This document shows positions 61,701 through 63,444 of a stretch of DNA of 64,000 nt, piece after piece (position 1 is the stretch's first letter; each line of letters opens with the position of its first letter). The notes below the pieces were generated by a model. It made no database searches. It was given only the letters and a program-made list of their open reading frames with translations, and was not told where the DNA came from. This stretch comes from Echinarachnius parma. Taxonomy: Eukaryota > Echinodermata > Echinoidea > Clypeasteroida > Echinarachniidae. Location: assembly GCA_037951105.1 (NCBI GenBank), contig JBAMJV010001308.1:1-64000 (forward strand). Reading direction: 5' to 3'. Both the position numbers and the translations under genes were made by a program.

Positions 61701-63069
61701 ACGCAATATAACTTAGTAAATGTATACTAATTTACGCAAGCCATTGTGTTTGTGTGAATAGTTCCTAGACTTTTTAACTATGATCATTACTTGGACTAGA
61801 TACATGAATATATTTATATAAATGTATAAATAATTGTGTTTTGTTTTGGCAGCTACCTCCATTACAACCAGATTGCCGAAATTTCATCCCCTCTTCTGAC
61901 ACCTCTGACCAACCTGGTAGAATTGTGAGTAAATTTGTTTCACTTTTTGCCCAGAAAATGTTGTTCTTTATTAATATCTTATAGAAGTGGTGTGGCAAGA
62001 TTGGTAGAGCGTGTGCTATCCGATCGTGAGATCCCGAGTTCAAACCCAGCCCACTCCGTTTGCTCTTTAGGAAGGCATTTTATCCACATTACTGCTCTCT
62101 ACCCATGTGTATAAATGGGTACCTGGTCTGGTGAAAATGATTGGTGCACCTATAGGGTTGCCCGCCGCTAGTATGCTCCCCGGGGAGTTTAGAATGTGTA
62201 AAAGATAATTATGCGGGTCTGAACTGTACCATATGACCAGGGATTATAATAAGCGCTTATAGACTGCTCTGCATTATGCCCTATATAAATACGATCTATT
62301 ATTATTATTACTATTTATCGTTGTTTTGTTTTGTTTAAATGTCCTAACAACATAATGTCATGTTGGTTGTGAGGGTCTGTTCTACTTTAAAGGAGGTAGT
62401 AACATTGTCCAAATCCTCAAAACTTACTTGGAACTCTAGTGGTTCTCTCATACCTTGTCATATTGATATTATAAAGCATGGGAACAGTTTTGGTTTTTCA
62501 AACTTCCATTCCGTTCAAAAGATATTTATGATTGAAGTGCACAGATGTGAACATTGTCTACGGGATAATTTAAGCCGTGTTCAAAGTAAGTACCATGAGT
62601 GAATATCACTTTGCATTTTTGCTTATTTCTCGGCCAAAAACATCCAACTAACGTATCATTTTCAAACATTACTTTGTGAACATAATAGAACACACATCCA
62701 GTACCCATTTTTATTAATCACGCATCGCTGTTGTACTTGTCAACAAAGTTACTAGATCCCTTTAATGCTCGTGGAGAGAAAAAGTCCTTACCCCCTCCAA
62801 AACAAAAGAAAAACAACAAGTTGTTAATGGTAGTCAAGGTTACTATTATTAACATGATATTAAAGTTGTGTAAACAATGAATTTCCAGAAAGAGGTAAAT
62901 ACCAACAAAGAAAATCATTGTCATTTGTCGTGATTCATCGATAACCTATTTTAATTTTGTGTTTATCTTCCTTTTTATCTTTTTGTTTTACTCGCAGACA
63001 CATGTACAACAATAACGTGTCTTCTGTCGGAGATGGTGCATTTAAGGGGCTGGAAAATCTCAGGCGCAT
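11871..63069 (+). CDS. Large secreted or membrane leucine-rich-repeat protein, multi-exon gene, 3' end outside window
   Basis: This spans the whole LRR gene as far as visible. Exon 1 encodes a signal peptide. A Gly/Tyr-rich stretch and a short Cys-containing LRR cap follow, then about 26 exons with LxLxxNxL-type repeats. Each exon from the cap onward ends at a phase-2 donor (GTAAG or GTGAGT) and the next begins at a phase-2 acceptor, so the joined LRR region stays open for about 841 codons. No transmembrane segment, kinase, TIR domain or GPCR domain is seen before the window ends. The protein therefore enters the secretory pathway and probably binds a ligand or cell-surface partner, but its C-terminal type is unknown. 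It could be an LRR-GPCR, a Toll-like, chaoptin-like or slit-like protein, or a purely secreted one. Introns are loaded with transposons; the largest is 14.2 kb. The individual exons are listed separately. Confidence 0.85.
12248..12430 (+). repeat. (CTT)n microsatellite in intron 1
   Basis: A nearly pure CTT/TTC repeat runs about 170 bases inside intron 1, extending a pyrimidine-rich tract from about 12060. It produces long spurious Phe, Ser and Arg reading frames on both strands. Confidence 0.97.
12431..13439. other. 3' part of intron 1
   Basis: AT-rich intron DNA with short ATT/ATC-rich patches near 13225-13310 and a small inverted atcgatcgtgaatcgcgaat cluster at 12741-12775. No exon is seen. 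Confidence 0.7.
13440..13528 (+). CDS. LRR gene N-terminal exon, tandem copy 1
   Basis: It follows a ttacag acceptor and enters in phase 1, reading [20 protein letters not shown] and on to a possible donor (gtaaaa) at 13529. It is 89 nt long, so phase 1 in and phase 0 out. The Gly/Tyr-rich character continues that of exon 1. It is one of four related copies; which copies are spliced in is not known. Confidence 0.45.
13603..13678 (+). pseudogene. Tandem N-terminal exon, copy 2, with 13-nt deletion
   Basis: Near-identical to copies 1 and 3 but missing 13 bases in the middle, which breaks the frame after the ATSAM region. The acceptor and the gtaaaa site remain. It is probably a dead exon. Confidence 0.55.
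13751..13839 (+). CDS. LRR gene N-terminal exon, tandem copy 3
   Basis: It is 89 nt with the same ends as copy 1, reading [20 protein letters not shown] then [10 protein letters not shown] before a gtaaaa site. Phase is 1 in and 0 out. A phase-0 join to an internal acceptor at 13952 (cag before GGGTGT) would lead in frame into the LRR cap. It is nearly identical to the start of copy 4, 161 bases downstream. Confidence 0.45.
13912..14066 (+). CDS. LRR gene exon with last N-terminal copy and LRR N-terminal cap
   Basis: The 5' half is copy 4 of the tandem exon ([20 protein letters not shown] then [11 protein letters not shown]). The 3' half encodes a short cap with two cysteines ([19 protein letters not shown]) and ends at a gtaagt donor in phase 2, which fits the first LRR exon. 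In this sequence the two halves are in different frames. A run of four G at 13952-13955 separates them, so the junction is either a one-base indel or sequencing error in that run, or the cap begins at the internal cag acceptor and is joined to another copy. Confidence 0.6.
14290..14468. mobile_element. Foldback MITE, GCTAGTCATAAGGACCGC family, copy 2
   Basis: Inverted words ctagtcataaggaccgctat and atagcggtccttatgactag at the two ends, with gttacacgttat inside. The right end carries an extra partial repeat of the terminal word. Confidence 0.88.
14820..15162 (+). mobile_element. tRNA-derived SINE, full-length copy
   Basis: The 5' part has a pol III A-box-like ATTGGTAGAGCG and a B-box AGTTCGAACCC at 14871-14881. 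A conserved body follows (gaatgctccccagggagt, gtgtgctggtttgcattgta). The 3' end is GCGCATAGAGA...GGCGCTATATAAG followed by (ATT)n. Confidence 0.92.
15333..15398 (+). CDS. LRR exon ([16 protein letters not shown] repeat)
   Basis: It is a 66-nt exon between a tttcag acceptor and a gtaagt donor, phase 2 on both sides. It joins the cap exon in frame and forms the first, rather divergent, repeat. Confidence 0.7.
15693..15761 (+). CDS. LRR exon ([21 protein letters not shown])
   Basis: A 69-nt phase-2 exon. The [12 protein letters not shown] ending is a textbook LRR, with Phe, Leu and Leu at the usual spacing. Confidence 0.85.
16317..16382 (+). CDS. LRR exon ([22 protein letters not shown])
   Basis: A 66-nt phase-2 exon flanked by atgcag and gtgagt. 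It reads [12 protein letters not shown], an LRR with one extra Cys (C in DVSTC). Confidence 0.85.
16965..17042 (+). CDS. LRR exon ([20 protein letters not shown])
   Basis: A 78-nt phase-2 exon with acceptor tacag and donor gtaagt. It begins with the clear LRR core LDLTRNQI and ends with FAPTLKEV. Confidence 0.88.
17061..17223. mobile_element. Foldback MITE, about 163 bp, AATAGCGCAC ends
   Basis: The whole unit is an imperfect palindrome. AATAGCGCAC pairs with GTGCGCTATT, and gttagtgcagtg with cactgcactaac. It sits just downstream of the Crypton frame (on its strand) and 18 bases after an LRR exon. Confidence 0.85.
17302..18126 (-). CDS. Crypton-type (KIAA1958-like) tyrosine recombinase, first exon only
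   Basis: The frame starts [20 protein letters not shown], then shows an N-terminal SAM-like core-binding region (residues about 25-130), then the start of the catalytic domain with [12 protein letters not shown] (Arg172/Arg174 likely holding the first catalytic Arg) and [15 protein letters not shown]. It ends at a good donor (gtaagt) after PWTFNS. The later H-x-x-R and Tyr would lie in a second exon, which is absent from the next 250 bases of this strand, where the foldback MITE and an LRR exon follow. It may be a fragment. The frame is intact and has no stops. Confidence 0.75.
18885..18960 (+). repeat. SINE/LINE-type tail
   Basis: Contains gcgcttagaaac, gcgctgaataaatgctg and a short TTATTATC run directly before the acceptor of the next LRR exon. 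It is a diverged tail of the same kind. Confidence 0.55.
18964..19032 (+). CDS. LRR exon ([19 protein letters not shown])
   Basis: A 69-nt phase-2 exon with donor gtgagt. It has a strong LRR pattern ([15 protein letters not shown]). The preceding intron contains the foldback element and the Crypton exon. Confidence 0.88.
19510..19659 (+). CDS. LRR exon with two repeats
   Basis: A 150-nt phase-2 exon encoding [20 protein letters not shown] and then [20 protein letters not shown], ending with LADSPLQHL and gtaagt. Its 3' portion from about 19596 is the founder unit of the minisatellite that fills the next intron. Confidence 0.9.
19596..20830 (+). repeat. Exon-derived minisatellite, about 115-bp unit
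   Basis: The last 64 bases of the preceding exon, its donor and about 50 bases of intron are repeated in tandem, with starts near 19596, 19711, 19826 and 19940. Related units continue near 20037, 20160, 20243, 20390, 20509, 20609 and 20731. The later units form a higher-order repeat of about 450 bp (for example 20160 against 20609). Several copies keep a perfect gtaagt donor but none has an evident acceptor. Confidence 0.92.
21041..21112 (+). CDS. LRR exon ([19 protein letters not shown])
   Basis: A 72-nt, one-repeat, phase-2 exon of the canonical 24-residue length, with acceptor gacacag and donor gtaagt. Confidence 0.92.
21739..21810 (+). CDS. LRR exon ([19 protein letters not shown])
   Basis: A 72-nt phase-2 exon with the canonical LxLxxNxL core, ending PALLHM at gtaagt. 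Confidence 0.92.
21981..22192. mobile_element. MITE with TTAAAGTGGCG ends, copy 2
   Basis: Very similar over its full length to 11539-11744 (tagaggacgctagtcatatt, tatgtcttgtccccgcaact). It lies in an LRR intron. Confidence 0.9.
22325..22396 (+). CDS. LRR exon ([19 protein letters not shown])
   Basis: A 72-nt phase-2 exon with a perfect LRR consensus, between tttcag and gtaagt. Confidence 0.93.
22433..22629. mobile_element. TTAA-flanked MITE, internally deleted copy
   Basis: TTAAAGGGACTTAGTAACAT to ACATTACTAGATCCCTTTAA, only 197 bp, with caggtttcggtttttcaaat inside. GT and poly-G tracts follow at 22679-22715 and 22783-22798. Confidence 0.85.
22883..23010 (+). pseudogene. Decayed copy 1 of the [11 protein letters not shown] exon
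   Basis: It keeps a tttcag acceptor and reads [20 protein letters not shown] and on, but loses similarity after HLAKF and runs to a stop without a donor. It is close to the intact exon at 23267 and is probably not used. Confidence 0.75.
23098..23195 (+). pseudogene. Decayed copy 2 of the [11 protein letters not shown] exon
   Basis: A shorter relic with small indels (an extra gtca after gagatgaca) and no functional acceptor. It ends after cctcacaacatta. Confidence 0.75.
23267..23431 (+). CDS. LRR exon with two repeats ([20 protein letters not shown])
   Basis: A 165-nt phase-2 exon with acceptor ttttcag and donor gtaagt. The second repeat reads [20 protein letters not shown]. It is the intact member of a triplicated exon. 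Confidence 0.9.
24359..24493 (+). CDS. LRR exon ([20 protein letters not shown])
   Basis: A 135-nt phase-2 exon after a T-rich acceptor (tttttag), ending NVEEL at gtgagt. It has a longer insert than a single repeat ([19 protein letters not shown]). A degenerate copy lies at 28952-29046. Confidence 0.85.
25236..28214 (-). pseudogene. LINE ORF2 (endonuclease and reverse transcriptase) with one nonsense codon
   Basis: The N-terminal APE-type endonuclease shows [30 protein letters not shown] and SDHFPIFV. The reverse transcriptase shows [22 protein letters not shown] and FADD (near residue 716). The frame is open for 869 codons and is then cut by a TAG at 25605-25607, where the usual residue would be Gln (one C-to-T change). 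It continues in the same frame for 122 more codons ([13 protein letters not shown] to [13 protein letters not shown]), as in intact family members. It reverse-transcribes LINE RNA at a nicked genomic site. Confidence 0.9.
28258..28698 (-). CDS. LINE ORF1-like nucleic-acid-binding protein
   Basis: This 146-residue frame lies 43 bases before ORF2 on the same strand. It contains [20 protein letters not shown] followed by [20 protein letters not shown], the RRM-like core of CR1-group ORF1 proteins, which bind the element RNA. It is short for the family, so the N-terminus may be lost to 5' truncation. Confidence 0.75.
   Translation of the reverse strand: MHFNSTYSLADNICKVAREVGVDIQPNDISSCHRLGKKREGGRSRQAIVRFVSRRKRDRFYDGRFRLKGKDAMRGVFINEDLTSLRFSVLMRAKESPSVKSATTKYGNIVCKLQDDAYKVIRSPDDLFELGIDDVQYRDFKLHFLA
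28952..29046 (+). pseudogene. Degenerate partial copy of the 24359 LRR exon
   Basis: It reads [20 protein letters not shown] and [12 protein letters not shown], about three quarters identical to the intact exon. The 5' part and acceptor are missing and the donor is changed to gtttgt. It sits 4.6 kb from its parent, with the LINE insertion between them. Confidence 0.75.
29132..29281 (+). CDS. LRR exon with two repeats
   Basis: A 150-nt phase-2 exon reading [20 protein letters not shown] and [20 protein letters not shown], ending LLSTL at gtaagt. Two cysteines (DLCEM, FDCLT) are in unusual places. Confidence 0.88.
29630..29707 (+). CDS. LRR exon ([18 protein letters not shown])
   Basis: A 78-nt phase-2 exon with acceptor tctctag and donor gtgagt, ending RLQSLQTL. 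Confidence 0.88.
29720..30440 (+). repeat. Three tandem units of about 250 bp in an LRR intron
   Basis: Units begin near 29722, 29968 and 30225 at gaagag(a/t)taatttcc. Each contains a cacgtgtac segment, a run like aaacctgttttcctcgaaag, and tatagcgcctttt. Inverted relatives lie at about 24170-24330 and 36585-36770, also in introns of this gene. Confidence 0.85.
30719..30856 (+). CDS. LRR exon with two repeats ([19 protein letters not shown])
   Basis: A 138-nt phase-2 exon whose second repeat is [19 protein letters not shown]. It has a strong consensus throughout and a gtaagt donor. Confidence 0.93.
31316..31661. repeat. 346-bp palindrome with perfectly matched 169-bp arms
   Basis: The sequence from 31316 to about 31484 is repeated as its exact reverse complement at 31493-31661, with an 8-nt centre (ctcatgac). 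The ends read ACTACCCAGCTAGCC and its complement, as in foldback MITEs. I found no target-site duplication. Confidence 0.95.
32240..35604 (+). mobile_element. L2-like non-LTR retrotransposon, sense strand in LRR intron
   Basis: It is a single long ORF with endonuclease, reverse transcriptase and the C-terminal [15 protein letters not shown] segment typical of L2/CR1 relatives. A 3' UTR ends in GCGCTATACAAG and an (ATT)n tail at 35574-35604. The frame is open from 32280 but has no ATG near its start, so the 5' end is probably truncated. Confidence 0.9.
32280..35408 (+). CDS. L2-like LINE polyprotein: endonuclease and reverse transcriptase
   Basis: The open frame starts after a TGA at 32277 and runs to TAA at 35406-35408 with no internal stop. 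An upstream basic stretch ([20 protein letters not shown]) precedes the endonuclease ([40 protein letters not shown]). The reverse transcriptase follows ([32 protein letters not shown]), then the C-terminal domain ending [16 protein letters not shown]. Intact catalytic motifs suggest a young copy. The start is unclear: a TTG at 32499 is the best candidate if no 5' part is missing. Confidence 0.88.
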   Translation, partial: QIRVKCSPKGPLRRGRDELLNLKHRGATSVGEDVWRTIRSLDISSKRPTHRGVKGGRRILKRKRNIPGAIREPLATTSEAVEAATTLQQVTCHSQFALWNARSIKNKTHMISDLVASNHVDILAITETWLTGDARDNRSLADLSSSLPTHQLLHSPRSNRSGGGVGVCIHKNFSVRVEQHETPESFEYMNMLITRQEQKPLRLVIVYRPQRTRDRRPTVPTFFQEFASLIERLLTEPHSLVITGDFNFHLDNINNDNEASTFLDLITSSDLKQHVNFPTHLKGHTLDLILTRTSDDIVSQVSCTSYLPSDHAALLCQLAIGKPPPVKTEISFRKLKNINIDSFRSDIRNSELYISPFDNVDCLIEQYETTLRDLLDEHAPLVTRTITSRPRSPWFNERCREAKQSLRRLERRWRSSSLEVDHQIFVDEAARYNKLLSQTKRDHLSFELEECGPREFFLKVDRLWHMGCSKILPKSDDGNSSLADRFATFFADKTENIVKSLHEPQQHDLNSFPEQETHHRFDEFCAVSQRQVELVISSSKSTTCGLDPLPTDLLKKCTEELVPAITNVVNSTIKNGHFPETLKHTHIIPLLKANKLDQDELKNYRPIAHLNFIGKIIERLIVSQLQTYLMNNNLFASTQSAYRPNHSCETAVVRVVNDILLALDRGDEAILLLLDYSAAFDTINQDKLLLRLEKRYGICGNALKLIRSYLENRTHCVVIGDSKSEFHSNLYGVPQGSVIGPLAYSLYSAPIQDIIVHHGLNCMMYADDTQIYVCIVKGTQLDAISRLQACIQDVKYWSHQNYLKLNAEKTEVLHFVSRFRQCQQIDNVIIDETVVNTASNSVRDLGVQLDKHLAMNAHVNNVCKSASLALYKIGTVRQYLSKEATERLVHAHVMSRIDYCNSVLYGLPDLQISKLQRIQNSAARLVVRAKKHEHVTPILQELHWLPVKFRIQYKILSLAYLSLQGQGPEYLKSLLTVYRPARNLRSQSKSLLLCPIFNTLSYGARTFAFAAATLWNTLPESIKQLDSIDKFRTNLKTHLFLK
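36076..36219 (+). CDS. LRR exon with two repeats ([20 protein letters not shown])
   Basis: A 144-nt phase-2 exon whose second repeat reads [20 protein letters not shown]. Acceptor cacag, donor gtaagt. A decayed partial copy follows at 36358. Confidence 0.93.
36358..36440 (+). pseudogene. Decayed partial copy of the 36076 LRR exon
   Basis: It matches the 3' half of the exon just upstream (cgctttca, cccgagacag, agtctcgcaaatttgt) but has substitutions, an in-frame stop and gttagt in place of the donor. Confidence 0.7.
36882..37097 (+). CDS. LRR exon with three repeats
   Basis: At 216 nt this is the longest exon of the gene. It reads [39 protein letters not shown] and [19 protein letters not shown]. 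Phase 2, acceptor tccacag, donor gtaagt. Confidence 0.93.
37542..37610 (+). CDS. LRR exon ([19 protein letters not shown])
   Basis: A 69-nt phase-2 exon with canonical consensus. It can join in frame either to nothing recognisable at 37872 or directly to the exon at 38265. Confidence 0.92.
37720..37862. repeat. 143-bp perfect palindrome
   Basis: Arms of 71 bp are exact reverse complements around a single base at 37791. It is AT-rich, ends with AAATAAAAG/CTTTTATTT, and lies 9 bases before the acceptor-like site of the odd exon at 37872. Confidence 0.97.
37872..37933 (+). pseudogene. 62-nt LRR-like exon out of frame
   Basis: It has a good acceptor (cttgcag) and donor (gtaagt) and reads [20 protein letters not shown]. 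However, 62 nt is not a multiple of three: it enters in phase 2 and leaves in phase 1, and joining it to the next exon gives an immediate TAA. It is either skipped, broken by a one-base loss, or affected by a sequence error. Confidence 0.5.
37984..38183. mobile_element. hAT-like MITE, CAGTGGCGTAGC termini
   Basis: The inverted ends are CAGTGGCGTAGC and GCTACGCCACTG, flanked by 8-bp near-identical repeats (cgtcaacg, catcaacg). The interior is mostly poly-G and poly-C, with an inverted copy of tattgttttttcg-like sequence. Confidence 0.88.
38265..38327 (+). CDS. LRR exon ([18 protein letters not shown])
   Basis: A 63-nt phase-2 exon with acceptor atctag and donor gtaaga. The TRAF segment resembles the exon at 37542, which suggests a shared duplication origin. 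Confidence 0.85.
39062..39139 (+). CDS. LRR exon ([18 protein letters not shown])
   Basis: A 78-nt phase-2 exon between cttcag and gtaagt, ending DTSAYRL. Confidence 0.88.
39793..39864 (+). CDS. LRR exon ([19 protein letters not shown])
   Basis: A 72-nt phase-2 exon with gtgagt donor, ending TVSDRL. The Asn of LxLxxNxL is replaced (NDMYL). Confidence 0.88.
40692..40948 (-). pseudogene. U2 snRNA pseudogene interrupted by a palindromic insert
   Basis: Read on the minus strand it begins ATCGCTTCTCGGACTTTTGG, the U2 5' end. It continues after an interruption with CTGTTCTTTTCAGCTTAATA (U2 branch-point and stem IIa region), TATATTAAACTGATTTTTG (Sm-site region), GGAATAGGGGCTTGCTCCGT (stem III) and GGTATTGCACTACCTCC (stem IV). 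About 80 bases between the 5' stem and CTGTTC are a hairpin whose loop resembles the surrounding repeat units. The branch-recognition GUAGUA is lost, so it cannot work in splicing. Confidence 0.85.
40826..40914. repeat. Hairpin inside the U2 pseudogene
   Basis: Inverted arms of about 31 bp (AACAGATTTATTATAATAAA and on, against its complement) flank a loop with gtttgcacctcgaagtgtgg, which matches the neighbouring tandem repeats. Confidence 0.85.
42976..43604. mobile_element. TTAA-flanked MITE disrupted in its left TIR by a hAT-like MITE
   Basis: The left TIR TTAAAGGCATATATGCGTGG matches the right TIR CCACGCATATATGCCTTTAA exactly. The left TIR is interrupted after GTGGG by the element at 42997-43165. 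Confidence 0.85.
42997..43165. mobile_element. hAT-like MITE, CAGTGGCGTAGC family, perfect 8-bp TSD
   Basis: It has the same termini and interior as the copy at 37984, with shorter G runs. The flanks are tgcgtggg on both sides, an exact 8-bp target-site duplication as made by hAT transposases. Confidence 0.93.
43608..44293. mobile_element. CpG-rich MITE with TGGTCACAACC ends
   Basis: The ends TGGTCACAACC and GGTTGTGACCA are inverted. The interior is unusually rich in ACGTGC/GTACGG motifs in both orientations, unlike the AT-rich surroundings. Reading frames here have no recognisable protein. Confidence 0.7.
44682..44852. mobile_element. MITE with GGGCCCCGTTGCAGAAAGAG ends, copy 2
   Basis: The ends GGGTCCCGTTGAAGAAAGAG and CTCTTTCTGCAACGGGGCCC are inverted; the interior holds tgtaagttac-type inverted sequence. 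It is related to the copy at 37-209 and to a fragment at 15826-15850. Confidence 0.85.
45067..45141 (+). CDS. LRR exon ([18 protein letters not shown])
   Basis: A 75-nt phase-2 exon between ttgcag and gtaagt. It is isolated between introns of 5.2 and 14.2 kb, both packed with transposons. Confidence 0.9.
45271..47001. mobile_element. hAT-like element with TCCGAG repeat arrays at both ends
   Basis: Ends CAGTGCTGTAGTCGAGTC and GTCTCGAGTCCTACAGCACTG-like sequence are inverted. Arrays of the hexamer TCCGAG follow at 45296-45432 and recur near the other end at 46895-46960. The interior is AT-rich with no transposase seen. A fragment beginning CAGTGGAACCTCGTTATAA at 46115 looks like the end of a pogo/Tigger-type element. 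No clear 8-bp TSD was found. Confidence 0.65.
47345..49190. repeat. Block of degenerate GAGCGAAGCGA-type repeats
   Basis: This stretch has several parts. 47355-47520 is a G-rich element with gagggagcgaaacgacc. 47595-47710 holds about four 40-bp units (ggacccatgtctaaggattt), echoed at 48536-48600. 47850-47990 has a gagcgagggagcgaagcgac segment. 48061-48480 holds two and a half units of about 180 bp with gcgagcgagcggagcgagc. A poly-C tract lies at 48656-48683. No gene is recognised. Confidence 0.75.
50100..50530 (+). pseudogene. Harbinger MADF/SANT-like accessory protein, decayed (inner copy)
   Basis: It corresponds to the outer copy at 55280. The start codon is changed to TTG and small indels disrupt the frame. 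Recognisable pieces are [20 protein letters not shown] and, in another frame, the region equivalent to [14 protein letters not shown]. Such MADF proteins help Harbinger transposase bind DNA. Confidence 0.6.
50690..51250 (-). pseudogene. Harbinger transposase remnant (inner copy)
   Basis: The minus strand gives fragments of the DDE transposase equivalent to those in the outer copy (about 55930-56480), including the [12 protein letters not shown] and [13 protein letters not shown] segments. Stops and frameshifts are frequent. It is opposite in strand to the MADF frame, as usual for PIF/Harbinger elements. Confidence 0.6.
52192..54440 (-). mobile_element. 5'-truncated LINE inside the nested stack
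   Basis: It ends with tandem CAACTTGAACTTG-type tail repeats at 52192-52216. It has a long AT-rich 3' UTR (52217-53257, no gene seen) and a partial ORF2. The 5' junction near 54440 is where mariner-like sequence starts. Confidence 0.85.
53258..54440 (-). pseudogene. LINE reverse transcriptase, 5'-truncated
   Basis: The retained part begins at [20 protein letters not shown] and continues with [37 protein letters not shown] and [14 protein letters not shown] to the C-terminus ending [15 protein letters not shown]. The catalytic motifs are intact but the endonuclease and the first part of the RT are missing. An upstream ATG at 54517 extends the frame, but those roughly 25 residues come from the mariner-like element, not the LINE. 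It belongs to the Jockey/CR1 superfamily; the clade is unclear. Confidence 0.85.
54441..55178 (-). mobile_element. Part of a mariner-like TATACTCCGC element
   Basis: It is similar in inverted orientation to the complete element at 6171-7165 (shared: cataacctggccctgttttattg, tttcagcatgaaa, ggggaattccatgg, catgcatgaa). It ends with TIR sequence gcggagtata at 55178, next to tataccggac of the Harbinger. The other half is missing, lost at the LINE insertion. Confidence 0.8.
55280..55780 (+). pseudogene. Harbinger MADF-like protein, outer copy
   Basis: It begins [20 protein letters not shown] and is broken by stops after EPVQPEAAP and AKRK. An open piece then covers [20 protein letters not shown] to [11 protein letters not shown], where an MADF/SANT-like domain would lie. 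A GCA run (55741-55770) encodes polyalanine. The poly-G tract at 55877-55897 follows. Confidence 0.65.
55930..56480 (-). pseudogene. Harbinger DDE transposase remnant, outer copy
   Basis: The minus strand reads [20 protein letters not shown], then [20 protein letters not shown], then [20 protein letters not shown] and [10 protein letters not shown]. These match the conserved N-terminal to first-Asp region of PIF/Harbinger nucleases (ALDGKH contains the first catalytic Asp). Internal stops and poly-G insertion make it non-functional. Confidence 0.75.
57195..58598. other. Intron DNA with homopolymer tracts
   Basis: Poly-G is at 57230-57245 and poly-C at 58049-58070. The rest is AT-rich with no repeat or exon recognised. 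Confidence 0.65.
58599..58927. mobile_element. MITE with AATCGGGTCAGGAGCCA ends
   Basis: The ends AATCGGGTCAGGAGCCAA and TTGGCTCCTGACCCGATT are inverted over about 18 bases. It is 329 bp with no coding capacity. Confidence 0.75.
59355..59426 (+). CDS. LRR exon ([18 protein letters not shown])
   Basis: A 72-nt phase-2 exon, the first after the 14-kb intron. Acceptor ttccag, donor gtaagt, ending TCTVDKM. Confidence 0.92.
59490..59702. repeat. Two poly-G-rich tracts in an LRR intron
   Basis: G runs at 59500-59513 and 59678-59700 flank ordinary intron DNA. Similar G runs in this window occur inside MITEs, so a degenerate element is likely. Confidence 0.6.
59937..60005 (+). CDS. LRR exon ([18 protein letters not shown])
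   Basis: A 69-nt phase-2 exon with a clean consensus, ending SASRM at gtaagt. Confidence 0.92.
60295..60360 (+). pseudogene. Decayed copy of the 5' half of the 60501 exon
   Basis: Similar to the next exon (ACNNNAATAAGCTGACA, TTTCCAGCTG, GCGCT) with an acceptor-like cttgcag, but in phase 2 it reads into a TAA after five codons. It does not have a donor. Confidence 0.7.
60501..60641 (+). CDS. LRR exon with two repeats ([18 protein letters not shown])
   Basis: A 141-nt phase-2 exon whose second repeat reads [20 protein letters not shown]. Acceptor tctatag, donor gtaagt. Its 3' part is the source of the decayed copies at 60945-61690. Confidence 0.92.
60945..61690 (+). pseudogene. Four decaying tandem copies of the [14 protein letters not shown] half-exon
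   Basis: Copies lie near 60945-61031 (best preserved, still with gtaagt), 61165-61262, 61375-61447 and 61645-61700, and are progressively shorter. Each keeps parts of ctgatcagttccatctctga and acaagtac. None has an acceptor, so none is expected to be spliced in. Confidence 0.8.
61853..61924 (+). CDS. LRR exon ([19 protein letters not shown])
   Basis: A 72-nt phase-2 exon with acceptor ggcag and donor gtgagt, ending TNLVEL. Confidence 0.92.
61985..62312 (+). mobile_element. tRNA-derived SINE, second copy
   Basis: Same head (gtggcaagattggtagagcg, gagttcaaaccc) and an (ATT)n tail after CCTATATAAATACG. The middle differs somewhat from the 14820 copy. Confidence 0.9.
62387..62765. mobile_element. 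TTAA-flanked MITE, long copy
   Basis: TTAAAGGAGGTAGTAACATT to AAGTTACTAGATCCCTTTAA, 379 bp, sharing gtgaatatcactttgcattt with the copies near 3 and 8 kb. Confidence 0.88.
62998..63069 (+). CDS. LRR exon ([18 protein letters not shown])
   Basis: A 72-nt phase-2 exon and the last one visible. It ends ENLRRM at gtaagt, so the gene continues beyond the window. Confidence 0.92.
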
Positions 63070-63099
63070 GTAAGTTTAGTTACATTTAGTCAAATGTAA

Positions 63100-63425
63100 A
63101 TTGTAACTATGGTATTGTACTGCGCATGAAAGTTATACACCACTAACTCTTTAATGTTACATTTAGTCGAATTTACATTGTAGTTATATTAATGCAATGC
63201 GCATGTGGGTTATACACCACTAACACTTTGGTGTTACAAGATTATACATTTCAAACTTTTGATGACAATACAAATATTTACCTTCGAAATGTTCGGCTGT
63301 CCTCCACAGCCTTAGTCAGCGTTCACTTTGGTGTTACGTTTAGTCAAACATAGTCAAATGGACATTGTCATAATGATAATGTAATGCGCATGTACGTTAT
63401 AAACCATCACCACTTTGATGTTACA
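63100..63425 (+). repeat. Three to four short tandem units in the last intron
   Basis: Units of about 80-100 bp with gttatacaccactaac, gtgttac and atttagtcaaa recur at 63130, 63210, 63330 and 63400. Confidence 0.7.
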
Positions 63426-63444
63426 TTTATTCAAATATTAAATG

